Source: Corallococcus exercitus (GTDB lineage Bacteria; Myxococcota; Myxococcia; Myxococcales; Myxococcaceae). From it: a stretch of 33,354 nucleotides of DNA. The stretch spans positions 1-33,354 of the forward strand of contig NZ_RAVW01000045.1 of assembly GCF_003611585.1 (NCBI RefSeq). The letters are read 5' to 3'. The stretch's first letter is position 1. Each line of letters begins with the position of its first letter. Below are positions 25,033 to 33,354 of the stretch, one piece after another. A program made the translations under genes and the position numbers. The notes below the pieces were generated by a model. The model did not search any database, was not told the origin of the DNA, and saw nothing but the letters and a program-made list of their open reading frames with translations.

Positions 25033-25065
25033 GTTGAGCATCGCCTCGTGAGGCGATGCTCAACC
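25032..25065. terminator. Bidirectional terminator hairpin between MurF-like and NRPS genes
   Basis: Perfect 15-bp inverted repeat (GGTTGAGCATCGCCT / AGGCGATGCTCAACC) with loop CGTG. It starts on the last base of the MurF-like stop codon and ends 18 nt before the NRPS stop. No T-tract on either side. Its lower GC and perfect pairing make it the longest exact stem in the window. Confidence 0.85.
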
Positions 25066-25083
25066 CCGTCATCCCCGGGCCTC

Positions 25084-33354
<8,271 letters not shown>

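Overview
The window reads as a chromosomal segment of a myxobacterium, most likely Myxococcaceae (Corallococcus, Myxococcus or Pyxidicoccus type). The support is very high GC with G/C at most third codon positions, many GTG starts, a run of lipoprotein genes of unknown role, a PilZ protein, an IHF-alpha with an acidic tail, an IF3 with a C-terminal extension (as in M. xanthus Dsg), and a large modular NRPS. The genus assignment is inference. No database was searched.

Left part (1-8.9 kb): envelope genes. A 5'-truncated zinc-metallopeptidase-like protein, a lipoprotein and a small overlapping ORF point right and meet a secreted FKBP-type prolyl isomerase at a strong hairpin. Divergent from the isomerase is a large lipoprotein that joins a nitrilase-fold domain to Asp-box (BNR) repeats, with Ser where the nitrilase Cys belongs. 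A barrel-like outer membrane protein, a PilZ protein, an exported LPP20-like protein and a PEGA-domain lipoprotein follow.

Middle part (8.9-18.9 kb): housekeeping. An AI-2E-family membrane protein overlaps a family-5 (UDGb) uracil-DNA glycosylase by four bases. Next come tRNA-Val(GAC), a terminator, then thrS-infC-rpmI-rplT-pheS-pheT-ihfA in the same order as in E. coli, and tRNA-Pro(GGG). Points of interest are the AUC start of infC, a terminator right in front of thrS, and a double hairpin between rplT and pheS with no Phe-rich leader peptide.

Right part (18.9 kb to end): a secondary-metabolism region that starts just after tRNA-Pro. It holds a cyclic-peptide-exporter-type ABC transporter, a three-gene glycosyltransferase operon (two family-2-like, one family-1 MGT-like), a MurF-family ligase without the usual UDP-binding N-terminal domain, and the 3' part of an NRPS gene that runs off the right edge. 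The visible NRPS domains are A(partial)-T-C-A-T-C-A-T-C. The last A domain carries the threonine code DFWNIGMVHK by eye. The penultimate code is near the phenylalanine code. The protein ends in a condensation domain and has no thioesterase. Together this suggests a glycosylated peptide or lipopeptide made by the NRPS, possibly further modified by the MurF-like amide ligase, and exported by the ABC transporter. The product itself cannot be named from this window.
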